From NCBI GenBank assembly GCA_020064725.1, contig JAGTWJ010000001.1, positions 2,108,001 through 2,172,000 of the forward strand: a DNA stretch of 64,000 nt. Direction: 5' to 3'. The first letter of the stretch is position 1. Each line of letters starts with the position of its first letter. Below are positions 50,683 through 62,922 of this stretch, in pieces. The position numbers were made by a program, and so were the translations under genes. The stretch comes from Drechslerella dactyloides (Eukaryota > Ascomycota > Orbiliomycetes > Orbiliales > Orbiliaceae). The notes below the pieces were generated by a model. That model was not told where the DNA came from, searched no databases, and was given only the letters and a program-made list of their open reading frames with translations.

Positions 50683-53600
50683 ATGGCTCGCCTTGTCTCT
50701 GCCGGGTTCCTGCTGGTCGCCTTCGGGCTCTTACTCTTCGTCTTCGCTGTCACTCGCCTCATCCAAGACCTCCTGGCTAACAATGAGCTCGCTATCGATA
50801 ACGCTCTGCGAACAATTCACTATGCTTCTCCAATCGTCACATTCTTGTATTTCATCTTCGCTTCGATGATGACTGTCTTCACATTCAAGTCTCTGAGGAA
50901 GGCCAGCCATCCTAAGACTGCAGACAGGAAGAAGCTGGTCGTCTGGCTCTCGACCGTTATCACAGCGACCTATGTGAGTACTTTCGAATAGCCAATCGAA
51001 ACACGGCTCCCTGCTGACATCTGGTGTAGGTTTTGCAAGGCCTCTTGATCATTCTCAAGTCCCTTAAGCTAGAATCATGGACACCTACCACGCATGAGAA
51101 TGTAAGAATACACCTCCTCTAGAAAGATGTACTTGTAACGGATGCAATATGCTTGCCATTTTTATCTCTGGAATCATCTACTGAAGTTGTTTCTAGGTCT
51201 ATGTGATTTCGTCGCTGCTGTTGTGGACTTTCCTCCAAGTCTCATTGATTGACAGCAAATACGTCATCTGGTATCCATATGCGGGTTGTTGGTATATAAG
51301 CATTGTCTTTGAACTGCTCTTGCTCCTCCTAGTTGACCTTAGGAGAGCGCACGCTCCACATCTTGCTGGCATTGTGTGGCTTGTGATCGCCGGTTTGAGG
51401 GTCGTATCTTTGGTCCTGCTGCCGCTTCTATTTTATACCTTGCCGGCTACGAATGACAAACCCATCACACCCGACTTTGACGAGGAACGAGGACTCCTTT
51501 GCAAACAGCGGGAGTCCGGCGTGGACGACGAGCCGGATGATAATCTGGGTATCTATGGGGCCTTCTTCGACACCGAGAGCGATGATGAGAGGACAAAGAC
51601 GACCAAAGCAAAATTGCATGCGAAGTGGCAGGAAAGCGGAAACTGGTGGAACTACGCCAAATCCTTTTCCGTAAGTGACTTTTTGTGTTTCTTCTAATCG
51701 GCGAATTGGCTTTTCGCTAACTATTCTTGGGAAAATAGGTGTTCTGGCCGATGATATGGCCATCGAAGAACAAGAAGCTCAGGTTCTACATGTTCCTAAT
51801 CAGCCTTATCCTGGTTGGACGGAGTGTGTTGAACCTGCTGGTGCCACGACAGTTTGGTCTCGTGACCGATTCCTTCCTCGAGGCGACTCACGGGGACGGC
51901 TCAAGTAAGTATCTGCCATTCTGGGTAACAGTGCCGCCGATGGTGTTGTGGACTAATGTCGTCTGGTAGGGAGTGCTCCGTGGGTTCAAGTCTCGTTGTT
52001 TATCGTATTCCGGCTTTTGCAATCAAATGCTGGATTACTTGCTCTTAAGGATTACCTTTGGATTCCAGTTGAACAGTATTCATACCGAATGATCACAACG
52101 TCGGCATACAACCACATTTTGTCATTGTCGTATGACTTTCACTGCGATAAACGTAGTGGCGAGCTGTTCGCTTCTATCAGCAACGCACGGTCTATCAATC
52201 TTTTCATCGACATGATGCTGTTCAGCTTTGTCCCAATGCTGGTGGATTTGTTTATCGCATTTGTGTATCTGTATTACCTCTTCGGTCCGTACATGGCACT
52301 ACTTGTCGCATTTGTGACAATCTCGTTTCTGTGGTCGACCTCAAAGATGGCGCTTTACAATCAGACCACTAGACGGGATTTCATTAAGGCTTCTCGGAAG
52401 GAAGGGGATACCATGTGGGAGACAGTCAGTAACTGGCAAAATATTTCGGTGAGTAAGTTGTGCTTCTGACGGGTAAGACGATTTCTAACTTATGGCAGTA
52501 CTTCAATAATCTAGAGTACGAACAAAACAAATACATGGACGCTGTGCTGAACTATCAGGGATTCGAGAGGAAATGCATCTGGGGAGCTTCGTTCCTTAAG
52601 GTCATTCAGTCTCTGCTTTTTACCCTCGGTCTGCTCGGGGCGTGCTATCTTGCGGTGTATGCAATTCTGGAAGGCACACAACCCGTCGGATCATTCGTCA
52701 CCCTTCTCTTGTACTGGACGCAGCTATCGGGTGAGCAAATCCTCCCACGCCTTTCTCTCTATTGTTTAAATTTCTAACGGTAGCCAAGGCCCACTTGCTT
52801 TTTTCGCAGATTTTTTCCGTCGGTTGAACACTTCAATGATTGATGCCGAAAGGGTGTTGGAAATCTTGAGTCTAAAACCATCCGTTTCGGACTCCAAGAA
52901 TGCCTCCAAGCTGCAGGTCAAAGACGGGGAAGTTGTTTTCGATGGTGTTAATTTTAGCTACGATGACCGGAAACCCGCGCTTAGAGGAATATCTTTCAAT
53001 GCTAAACCAGGGCAGACCATCGCCATCGTAGGAGAGACCGGGTCTGGCAAGTCTACTATCATGCGACTACTATTTAGGTTTTATGATGTCAAGCGGGGAT
53101 CCATCAAGATTGATGGGCAAGACATCAGAGATGTCACACTAAACAGCCTCCGCGATGCGATTGGTGTTGTCCCTCAGGTGAGAACCTACCTAGCTACAAA
53201 TGCCCTTGGAGTCATGCTAATATCGGCACATCCATAGGATCCAACGTTATTCAACGACACTATCATGAACAATTTACGCTATGCCAACTTCAGTGCGACA
53301 GATTTGGGTAGGATACGTTATTCCTCTCTCGATGATGATATTTTCACTGACCAAAATAGACATCTACAAGGCATGCAAGGCTGCTGCGATCCATGAGCAG
53401 ATTGAAGACTTCCCTGATGGATATGATACGATTGTCGGAGAAAGGGGCGTAAAGCTCTCAGGCGGCCAACTTCAGCGTGTAAGTGCATAATCTTATAGAA
53501 TTTATTAGCAGTGTATCCTAACCATTGCTTTAGATCGCAATTGCTCGAGCTATCATCAAAAATCCGAAAATCATTCTGCTCGACGAAGCTACTAGCATGG

Positions 53601-55243
53601 TCGATATGTACACAGAACGACGCATCCAGAGCGCGTTCTCTGCGTTGAAAAAGGAGAGAACCACTTTTGTCATAGCGTGGGTTTATAAGTCCATGATAGT
53701 AGAGACTATATCGTGGGGTATCTTATACTAATCCAACGTGACTTTTTCTAGTCACCGTCTATCTACAATTATCAATGCCGACCAAATCGTCGTCGTCGAG
53801 GATGGGAAGATTGTAGAAGTTGGAACTCATGCTCAACTTCTGAAAAAAGAAAAGGCCTATCATAGCCTTTGGAACAAGCAAGTCCGCCAAAACACTCTGG
53901 CAGAGGAATCGGACAAGACGAATAAGCTTAAGACTTTGCTCGTCAACGATTTGCTATCGCCAGTCCAAACTGGGAACAACAAGAAAGCAAATGTTACCTC
54001 TACACCGACTCCCCTGGTTCCAACCGCAAGTACGAATACTTCAACGACGACATGCCAGCCTCCTCAACTTCACAAACCAAGCTCGACCACGAATGTCCCT
54101 GCTGTTCCCCACATTGATAGTAACACACGAGCTATTAAGCCGACCTCTTTGCCTCACTATAATTACACTATGCCAAACTTGGGCAAACGACCCTCGACTC
54201 TAAAGCCCGACGCTCCTGAATATATACCGTCGGTACCAGGCTCAATGCGACTCCCACTCGTATCGTTTTGCTCCGCCAGTACCAGAAACGGGAAAGCACG
54301 AAACAATGGATCTTGGGTTAAAATTTCTACAATGTTGACAGAAATGCCTCAGGCAGCTTCTGGAGTTACTGAACTAAAGCGCGGGCCGGAAATTTCGAAC
54401 GAAAGCGAGACTGGGCAGAAAGCAGCCGTCGACCGGATCCAAAAAGCGAGCGAGCAGAAATGCCAAAAGCGCGATCAGGGACAAACCACTGAGCACAATG
54501 GCGATACCCCCAATGGCCCACCTAGCAAAACGGCAGAGAAGACCGGAATTGCAAATGAGAAATCTACCTCTACCGCTTCCGGAACCTGCAAAGGGTCAGA
54601 TTCTGAAGCTATGCTGGCTGGCGGAGGGACTAAGCATGACGCTGCATTGCTCACGATTTCTAACAATTCTCAACACCCGGAAACCTCTCAAAGAGCCTTA
54701 TTTATGGAATCAGAAGCCGCCCAGAGCCTTAAAGAAGCGGCCAATGCCGAGGAAGCGGCCGGAACCAGTTCTATCACAGATATTGCGGCAGATACAGCTA
54801 AGTCCGAGAGCTCGAGTGCCGCTGGCGATGCTCAAGATAGGGCCAAACGCCCCCGTTTTCGGTTTAGACCTCGACGGAACCACCGCGGCAACAGCCGAGC
54901 AGGAGGAAAGGCGGGTTCATTGCCAACCTCTCCTCAGGCGACAAAGTCGGACAACAAAGGCACAGTTGAATCCGATCCAGGTTCCGACATCATGGCTCAA
55001 CATGAAAACACAGGATTTCTAGAAGATACGTCGTCAGCAAGTCCCATCTCTGCTCATTCATCGGTTCGGAAAAAGATATTCTCTCCGTTCAACACGTGCG
55101 CTACAGCCAAAGACGACGAGCAGCATTTACAAACCTCAGCCTCCACCGCCAATGAGGATGCTCGAATGAAGCAGAACGCCTCGAAGGCCCTCCTAGGAGG
55201 GACGGACATCCAAAATGGCCGCTTGGATCTTCCAAAGGCCTGA
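50683..55243 (+). CDS. Hmt1-type vacuolar ABC half-transporter with long C-terminal tail
   Basis: Eleven exons fit: 50683-50973, 51030-51101, 51197-51670, 51739-51904, 51970-52448, 52499-52730, 52789-53177, 53238-53307, 53360-53478, 53534-53676 and 53752-55243, giving 1308 aa. The N-terminal membrane domain is followed by a six-helix ABC membrane domain (about residues 285-580). One nucleotide-binding domain then shows Walker A GETGSGKST (653-661), the Q-loop VVPQDPTLF, the signature LSGGQLQR (757-764), Walker B IILLDEATS and the HRLST switch at 813. This layout matches ABCB6/Hmt1 proteins, which move thiol-bound metals or related conjugates into the vacuole. Intron 52731-52788 ends in AAG, because only that acceptor gives the conserved GPLAFFADFFRR. 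After the ATPase domain come about 450 disordered residues, including a basic RPRFRFRPRRNHRG patch. Substrate specificity is inferred from family only. Confidence 0.93.
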
Positions 55244-55245
55244 TA

Positions 55246-55292
55246 CATGTTCGTCGATATGATTCATCAAGTCCGGTGATCCGACGAACATG
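55246..55292 (+). other. stem-loop directly after the ABC transporter stop codon
   Basis: CATGTTCGTCG (55246-55256) is the exact reverse complement of CGACGAACATG (55282-55292), giving a perfect 11-bp stem with a 25-base loop. It begins two bases after the TGA, so it should lie in the 3' untranslated region. Confidence 0.75.
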
Positions 55293-55370
55293 AAATACAC
55301 TTACGACAGTTTCGATTGCACATATTCCACGCATTGCTTGTAATAACGACCTCTAAATTCTAGATAAAGC

Positions 55371-55428
55371 ATGAAGTCCCGGACAGTCCCAGATATGACT
55401 CTCCGAAGGAATATGTCCGGGACGTCAT
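55371..55428 (+). other. second stem-loop downstream of the ABC transporter gene
   Basis: ATGAAGTCCCGGACA (55371-55385) pairs with TGTCCGGGACGTCAT (55414-55428) at 14 of 15 positions, with a 28-base loop. Two further outer pairs follow one mismatch. It starts 128 bases after the stop codon. Confidence 0.75.
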
Positions 55429-56706
55429 TCTGCGCGTGCATCATCAATTATTTCGACATGAACGGGGGATATTAACTTTTCAGCATAGCAGGGCGTAGCG
55501 CGTTGCTTTTCTCTTTCCCATATTTGCTTTCTCAGCTCTCGACAATCGATCGTAACTGAGCTAGAAATTACCTGTATTCATCGCCCGGGTTTGCGTTTTA
55601 TCTCTGTTCCCTTTCCCTTCCTTTACGGCATTCCTCTTTTCTTTTTATTATAAACATGTTTCCCGCCGCTTTTACATGCTTTAATACACTTCTTACTAAA
55701 CTGGACTCCATACCCCATTTGTCCCTTTCTCCTGTTAGTTTAATATCGCTTCTACTTTTACAAGCCTCCTGCACTGCTGCTGGGAGATACAGTTTCTAGT
55801 TGTTATCGCACGGGAGGCACAGTCGTATGGGTTCTGGGAGGATGGCTCGATTTGTTTCTTACTTTTTTTCTCGACCGTTATGCTTCTTTGATTATACGTG
55901 CGTGTTTATTGTGGGCTATTGAAAGCAATGGCCATCTGATACAATTCTGTAGGGCTGGCGCGCCGGTTTAGATGGCGAATGGCTGGTTCTTACGTTGTAT
56001 TACTATCATAGGTATCGGTAACTTTAAGTGACTTCAATCAGTCTCTTCGGCCGGGCTGCTTTATCGGTACATGGGAGTGTTTCGTGAATACATCTTATAA
56101 GCTAGGCCCTATGCAACAGTTGTATATGTCGCCCCGCGACCCTGATCGATCCTCGATGCATGTTAAGTTAAATGCTATGGCCATGGACGTACACGTATCG
56201 ATAACTATGAGCTAGGGCCCATTTATTATGGACAGTACACATCCAAAATTGCGCGATTGATTGCGGTGGGTTATTATATATTGATGATATCATTGATCCA
56301 GCAGGGCTCAGTTGAACGCGAGTTCCAAAACGGCGCTAAGCAGACAAGCAAGCAAATAGTAGAGATAATATAATAGAGAGAAAAGTCGTGCTGAAGACCA
56401 GCGGAGGCATAAATAAGCATAAACATGGGCATCAAAACGACCGAGCAAGCATAAATGGGCTGATAAGTGAAAGCTAAAGTTAGTAAAAAAAAAGGAAAGA
56501 TTTAAGACACAAATAAATTGTACATCCACCCATGCATGCTGGTATCGAAACAGAAACTTGTCGAAATCCTTCTAAACATTCCTTCTATTATGAGACGCGC
56601 AGTATAGTACCCATCATTGCCCCTTATCCGTCTATATTTTGTATTTGTCCTTTTCCTTCTTCTCCTTCTGAAAATAGTATGTCGAGATGTATAGGTATGT
56701 ATGTCT

Positions 56707-58380
56707 TCAGCCCCACATGCCGCGCTTCTTGCTTAGCTTCGCGCTGATTTCGCCGTAGTGCTTCATTTCGCCGGCGCAGTCGCGGCCCCATTCGCAGCCG
56801 GCCATGTTGACGAGGAAGTCGCGGTCCTCCGGGTGGTAGAAGATGCTATCGTCGTTTGCTTTGTCTTTGCAGGCGCCGGGTGGGAAAGAGTTGATCATCC
56901 GCTGCGGGATGAAGGCGATCCCGTTGCGAGTCCATGGCTGGTGGGAGTATAGATGTTCCTGGATGACGTAATCCATTAGCAGACTGTGGATGATGCGACG
57001 ATGGAGGTAGAGTGGTCGACGTTGTGTATTTCATGAGGATTGGCATTCAATGAGTAGATAGGTACTTACCAGGACATTCTGTTCCTTGTGCTCCCAGAGC
57101 ATGTGCATCTGTTCGTATCCAACGGGATCCCACCAGACGTCCATCAGGCGGTCTATGAACTCGCTGCGACGGACAAAGAAGCTGCCGAGATTAAATCCGT
57201 TGCAGTCCTGAGGTACAATCAGCGAGATGCTGTTGGGGTTGTTGTCGCCGACGCGGCTGAGCGCGGTCTCGTCCAGCCAATTCCATTTTGGCGGATGCGT
57301 GATGTTGAGTGGATTGTGCTTGTTGAGGTCCCGGTAGGTAATCTGGCCCAGGCGGCTGAACAGATGCTTTTGCAGGCTGAGCTCAGGCTCCATGATGAGA
57401 GTCTGGATGTCCAGGTACCAGAACCACTCGGCCTTAGGATACTTCTTCATGGTGCGCTTGAGAGTGTCAACCTTTTCCCAACCCTCGCGCCACTCGTGTG
57501 CGTACCGGCGCATGCTCTTCATGTCGCGAATCTCGAGCGTGTAGCCGTGGCGGGCAGCATACGCCTTCTTGTTCTTGATTGACTCGCGCTCGACGAACCA
57601 TTCCTTCTCGCCTTTCCAGCCCAGAACGCCACCCCCTTGATTTGCGGCGAGGATGATGACATATTTAGAACCACCGCCGAACCAGCGGGAGGATCTGTAG
57701 AAGGTGGTGAGCGGAGCGCGGAAGATGTAGGTGAGGAGGAGAACGGAGACGAGGAGAGAGAAGAAGCGGCGCGGCCGTAGGAGGGCCTGGAGGTGTCGTT
57801 TCAGGTGGAATATTGTGTAGCCGATGGGTGCAGCGCGGAAGGTGCTGTGGTATTTGGCGGGCTTTGGGTAGTGATAATATTGACCGTTCAGCATGGCCTT
57901 TTCGTTGGGACTCGAACAGGACATGTCGTCCCTATAGCCGTATTTATCGGGGTCGTGGGAGAAGGAAGTAGAAAGTCGGGATAGACCGATTCGGTTGAGG
58001 ATCTTTTTCGATGTTTGTGTGCTGTTGGTTAACTTTTCGGTCGCCCATGACAGGGTGTTGGCTGCCGGAGAGTTTGGGTTTGAGTATGAGAGCGGCACGC
58101 TGCTGAAAGCGTAACCGTAGTCGTTCGAGTTCCGTCTTGTGGAGGGTGTGCTCGACGGGAGAATGGCTATCGATGGCGGCGTCCGCCGCTGCGGTAGTGG
58201 GTCGTCGTTCTTCTTGCTGTCCCACGAAGAGTTGCGCGAGTGCGTGAAAGGAGTGTTGGTGGAAGTCTGGGGGCCGTTGCGGGCAAAGTGAAATTTATCG
58301 CGAGAAGACTCGCGAGAATGCCCTCCTTTCCGCTCCGACACTTGTGACGTGGGCATCGTCGAGGTGGTCGAAGCGGCCAT
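56707..58380 (-). CDS. Mnn10/Mnn11-family alpha-1,6-mannosyltransferase (GT34)
   Basis: Two exons on the minus strand fit, 58380-57070 and 56958-56707, giving 520 aa. The intron (GTAAGT..ATCCAG, with a TGCTAAT branch point) joins EHKEQNVL to EHLYSHQPWTRNGIAFIPQR without a gap. Residues 1-200 are Ser/Pro-rich and cytosolic. One membrane anchor lies at about 206-220 (FFSLLVSVLLLTYIF), a type II Golgi layout. The catalytic domain has KYVIILAANQGGG, KKAYAARHGYTLEIRDM, a WYLDIQTLIM segment at the sugar-nucleotide site, NGFNLGSFFVRRS and FLVNMAGCEWGRDC. Enzymes of this family extend the alpha-1,6 mannan backbone of cell-wall mannoproteins in the M-Pol II-type complex. The metal-binding position reads D-I-Q rather than the textbook DXD. 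Whether it is the Mnn10 or the Mnn11 subunit cannot be decided. Confidence 0.9.
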
Positions 58381-59892
58381 AGCAGGTGGCCAGGATGGGC
58401 AGGCGCTGGCGGAAAGTTGCAGCTGGGCGATCGACAGGCGAACCAGGGCTGCGGCGGGCGTATGGGCGTAAGGCTACAAACTTCGAGGGCTCCTCGTTTC
58501 TACTCGTCCTCGCGCTCGCCGAGCTCGCCTTTGCCAACAACTTTTATCGTCTATGCGTCGTGGGTCCAGAGGCCTCGCGATATCGCAGCGAACCACCTTC
58601 CAGGTCCTTTTAAGTTTGTACTGTCGCAGCCAGATTTCGTCGTGGTGTTTTTAATGTGCCTGAGCTGGAATTCGCGGGTATCTCACAATTGAGCAAGAAT
58701 GCAGTGGCCTAGTAAAAGTATGAAATACGCAAACTGGAATGGGCGTTATCGTGAGCTGATTAATTCCCTACCCAAACGTTGCACGAAAGCGTCAAAGAAA
58801 CCGGGGGCCGGATAGCTGGGGAAGAGGAAAGAAAAGAGATCGATCGTACCTTTTGTTATACAACAGTCAACAGTCTGCGGGATGTCAGGAATATAAAGAG
58901 GCGGGCAGCCTAGGCCGAACTTCGTGCTTCAACAAACGAACACGCCGATGCTTGTCGGAAACTGCTGGGCCGCAAGGTTTTAGTTCCAGATCGTATCGCC
59001 CCTGTAACACTAGCTATCGCCAGTTTATTGATTTGAGGCACAGCAGGTATCAAGACCGCGGGGTGCTCAATGCAGCATTCGCTTCAGCTCGTCGTCCGAT
59101 GTCTGGTGGAGATATTCGGCGAAAGAGTCAACGCAGACGAGAAGCTCGGTAAGACTCCAAAGATGCTTGCAGGATAAACAAAATTTCGGGATTTAAAAGG
59201 GGCAAGATGAGAGAGAAATTAGAAAAAAAAATAGATATCATTGAAGAGAAGGGGTCAGAACGACACAGTAATATATGTCATCGCTGCTGTGGCTTAACAG
59301 GGACCCGAGAATCAGGGCGGCGAACACACTAGGCAGGTGTCTACCCTCAGAAACCCGAGATATCAGCTCATCGTGGAGCCGGCCTCTTCCAGCGTAAATT
59401 TAGCAAGTAGTGGTCCGGGGTGGCCGGCGAAATAAAAAAGCTTGTATCATGGCTGACCACGCTAATGGGAAACGACGAAAAAAGCGACCACTCCCAAGAC
59501 GGATTCCTGCCCTTCCCGCACTTGCGTGTTCGTATGAATGCGTGGGGTGACTAGGCATCGTCAAGGTTACGTTGACAGGCGCCTGCGATATTGAGCCGCT
59601 CGAGGTGACATCGCATGGGTTTGTCTCTCGATTTTTCGTTGTCAAATTTCGCTGCTTAGATTCATGCTCGAGTTTCGTTAAGCCGTTCGAGGCTCTCATT
59701 CCTCAGCGTACCAAATGCAGCAGTTCTGCGCGGGAATCGAGGCTCGACTTGCTGCTTTTTACCATACCCAGGGATTATTCAAACAAATGCTTCCAAAAAC
59801 CGCCATTGTGCCCGCACGGATGTTTTACTCTCCTTGCTGAAAAGACCAGGAACTCGTCAGCCGCAGACCCTGTTTGCCCTGCGTCCGCGTTT
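58381..59892. other. intergenic region between the mannosyltransferase and PSO2
   Basis: About 1.5 kb, holding the mannosyltransferase promoter and the PSO2 3' end. No coding region was supported. An A-run lies at about 59222-59231. Confidence 0.45.
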
Positions 59893-62606
59893 TTAGAGCA
59901 CCTCCTGTCCGTCGTCCAGGGTGTGAAAACCGTTCTTCTTCTTCTCGGCAGCCCATTTCTCGAACCAGAATTTCATCTTCTCCCGTGATTTTGCTGAACC
60001 GACGCTGTTTCGTGTAAAGCTCGATTAGCACGTCAAACCCCGCCATCGCATTATCTAATCATGGGTGGGAAGATGGTGGCGGCCGCCACGACACTCACTT
60101 GACCGTTGGGATAATCTTCCCGATATCCAGCGCGCAGCAGAACGCCGTCAGTTCCCTAAAGCTGCTGTGTTCGCTATACGGCACCCCAAAGCACTTGACG
60201 TCTGCTGTGCTCCCTCTCTGGGGTACCATCTGCGCCACCCCGTAGTCACTCCTCCAGGCATTTGAGTGCAACACTGTTTGTACCGCAGGGCTCTCGACAA
60301 ACCTGCCGTTTGGGGGTTTATAATTCCATCCGCTGGGACGAAATCCCACGATCTTTGTGAACCTCTGCTTGAACGACGACAGATAATCTCTAAGTGTTTC
60401 AGGCCTGATTTCCATCAACGGCGTCATGTGCACTTGTGCGGCGTGGGGGTCTGTGGTAAGCCGCGAGTTCAACTCCGTGTCTTCAAGGGCGGCGCAAATG
60501 CGCTGTTTGTTCTTTGGTGCGTATATCTTAGAGTTCAAGGCGTGCGCTATCCCCATGCATATTCTCTCTTTGCCGATGCTGTATGTGCCTACCACCACCA
60601 AGAGCTTTCCTTTCGTCTTGGTCGATGACGCTAGTTGACTCTCGGCTTGCTTCCCATCTTTGGAGCATGTAGAATCCGATGTGCTAGCTTGCGCAACGGT
60701 AAACTTTTCAATCCCGCCCCCTGACATTCTGCTTTCGCCAAAGCCCTTATCTTTCCCTTCCCCAACCTCTCTGTTCAGACTGATGCAGAGCTCCATGCAG
60801 GCCTCGATCACCTGCTTTTGTGGCGGAAACGCATATTTGGGATTGAGATACGTGGTATCAAGGTAGCAGATATCAATTTTGTTTTTCCTGGCGACACTCA
60901 GCAGCGGGTGCCTGAGATGCTTGGCAGATGCTCTGAAATCTCCACAATGGAGTATTCGCTGGACCCTCCCACCCCGTGGTGATGAGATCATCTTTTCGAA
61001 TAGAAACAATGAAGAACCGGGACAATGATTAGCATCGATCATTGTTACTGTAGCACCGCCGGTGCCTGGTATTTCGGTTCGTTTTTCGAATTCAAGCTCT
61101 TTGATGTACTGCGGATCCACACGAAGTTGTCGTCGGCAGAGGTTTGCGGTGACACGAGAGCAGTAGATGGGTCCATGGTCCCAGGTTGAGGAGAGACCTA
61201 TGTAATGATCGCTGTGGAAGTGACTGAGAAAATAGGCATTAGTGCCTTCGACGGCACCATAGCGGAAGGCGTCGACGGCGCACTTGAGGTTCGGGAGGAT
61301 TTTATAGAACGGGCAGGTTCGCTGGAAGGAGCGCTTGCCGCGGGAGCGAGTTTCCTCGTCCGCGGCGGCTTTCCAAGCGCGGTCTTCCGCATTCGATGCC
61401 ATGATTTTGGTGAATGCCGAAGGGGCACTGGTGTTGGCCGACGTGTCCTTGAAGGGATTGGATTGAGGCGGCCTGGCTGGATGGAGTGGGGGCTTTGTTG
61501 GTGTGTTCTCGTTCCGATCGATGGGCGGTTTCGATTCACGGTGAGGTAAGGGAATGGCTTCGCCGTCGATGCAGCTATTAACATGGCGAGACACCACCTA
61601 CATACTCTGTGTTAGCCATCTGAACTCTCAGTCCGAGGAAGAGGGTGAGAGCAGTTCATACGTCATCATGGTAGCCTGTCATATCGACATCACATATTGG
61701 GCAGCGAATAAGGCACGTCTGCTCTTCTTCGCCCTCATTCAATGGCCCGAGAGAAGCTAGAAAGGCTGCTTCATCAAGTTCCTGCTGTTCCATGTATCTC
61801 CTGTTCACCCTCTCTTCCCCTTGGTCTTCGCTCTCGTCTTCCTCAGCGTCTTCCTCGGCGTCCTTCCATCTACCTTCTTGCTCCTCGTCGAAGTTTTCCA
61901 TACCCTCATCCTCGATGAAGTCTTCGTCGTCAAGGCCGTAGTTAGGAGATGGGACCTGTGGCTCCAGATGTGAGGGGGGTGTATCGGAAGTCGGATCCTC
62001 TTCGAGGGCGAAGGGGCCAGCGGTCGTTTCTTGTAGTAGGCCCGGATTGGAAGATTCCTCGATAGGATCGTCGAAGCTGAACGGGCATATATCTTCGTCG
62101 CCTACGGGGTCATCCTGAGCAGCCGGAGGGGGTGGCGTACAAGCTTGCATTGGTTGTGCACCGCCATATTCCAAGACCGATTCCTCAGCGGCATCCTCCG
62201 ATTCCAAGATCTCCTTCTGCTCTTGAGTGCTGGCAGGACCAAACAAGTCTGTCATGTCCCCATCAAGCCATGCCTCTGATACAGCCCGTTTCCTTGGAGA
62301 ATCATTGTTGCTGATCTGTGAACCTCCAAGTTCCTCCTCGTCGTCGAGGAAGAACATATCGCCACCAAGGGCACTGGGCCTCGCCATTGCTCCCTTTGTG
62401 AACCCAAACTTCCTGAGATCTCCGTTGCCATCTTGATTTTTGAGGGGAGGCAGTGGGCCATCGACCTTTTTGAAGAAACTTAGAATGTTGCCATTGGCAC
62501 CTGGCCTGGACCGGCCAGCCGAAGTAGGAGCGATCGTGGGCCGTTTCGCAGACACCCTGGATGGCGTTGGCGCAAATGGTGTCTTGCGCTTTGCGGGTGT
62601 GGGCAT
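59893..62606 (-). CDS. PSO2: Pso2/Snm1 DNA interstrand cross-link repair nuclease
   Basis: Three exons on the minus strand fit: 62606-61662, 61597-60099 and 60004-59893, giving 851 aa. An acidic, disordered N-terminus of about 290 residues starts MPTPAKRKTPFAPTPSR and has an ILSFFKK motif near residue 42, which could be a PIP-box-like contact. A UBZ4-type zinc finger follows (C302, C305, H320, C324) and is split by the first intron. The metallo-beta-lactamase domain has HFHSDH (441-446), DANHCPG (H506), HCGDFR (D535) and YLDTTYL (D562). The beta-CASP part ends in PYSEHSSF (H792). This family trims DNA 5' to 3' past interstrand cross-links in the nucleus. All metal ligands expected for activity are visible. 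The C-terminus KSREKMKFWFEKWAAEKKK fits the family. The gene shares a promoter region with LSM2. Confidence 0.96.
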
Positions 62607-62922
62607 CGTGACAGAATGCTAGGCAGCTGGTAGAGTGAGATGAAGGCTTTGGCTGTTTCGTGAAGGCCTTTACATCGTTCGCGTTCGACAGTATTGTTTT
62701 GCCGCCCGTGTCCTTGTATCTGTGTATCTGTGTACCGATGTCAGTGGAGGGGCGTCGTTGTTTGCCAGTTTCTTCGCGTGGAACGCACAGACGCGGCGTC
62801 ACTTGACCTTGACTTCTGCGTTTCATCGCCAAGACTCATCCACAACCGAGCTTCAGACAGCCCACCAACAGCTTCCATCTGATCTTCCCACCCGCTGTCA
62901 TCATCCAACATATCCAGCCGCA
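62607..62922. promoter_or_regulatory. bidirectional promoter of PSO2 and LSM2
   Basis: 316 bases separate the two divergent start codons. It contains GACGCGGCGTC at 62790-62800, a perfect 5+1+5 palindrome with an MCB-like ACGCG core, and repeated TGTATCTG units near 62713-62732. Regulation by cell-cycle or DNA-damage factors is only a possibility. Confidence 0.5.

Larger units (their letters stand above)
55244..56706. other. convergent intergenic region
   Basis: About 1.5 kb between the converging ABC transporter and mannosyltransferase genes. It contains two strong stem-loops right after the ABC stop codon, then T-rich sequence typical of fungal 3' ends. No gene was seen. Confidence 0.5.

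Noticed and set aside
56959..57001. mannosyltransferase exon starting at the first CACAG in the intron
   Set aside because: It shifts the frame. Only the acceptor at ATCCAG, just before 56958, keeps the conserved EHLYSHQPW sequence in phase.
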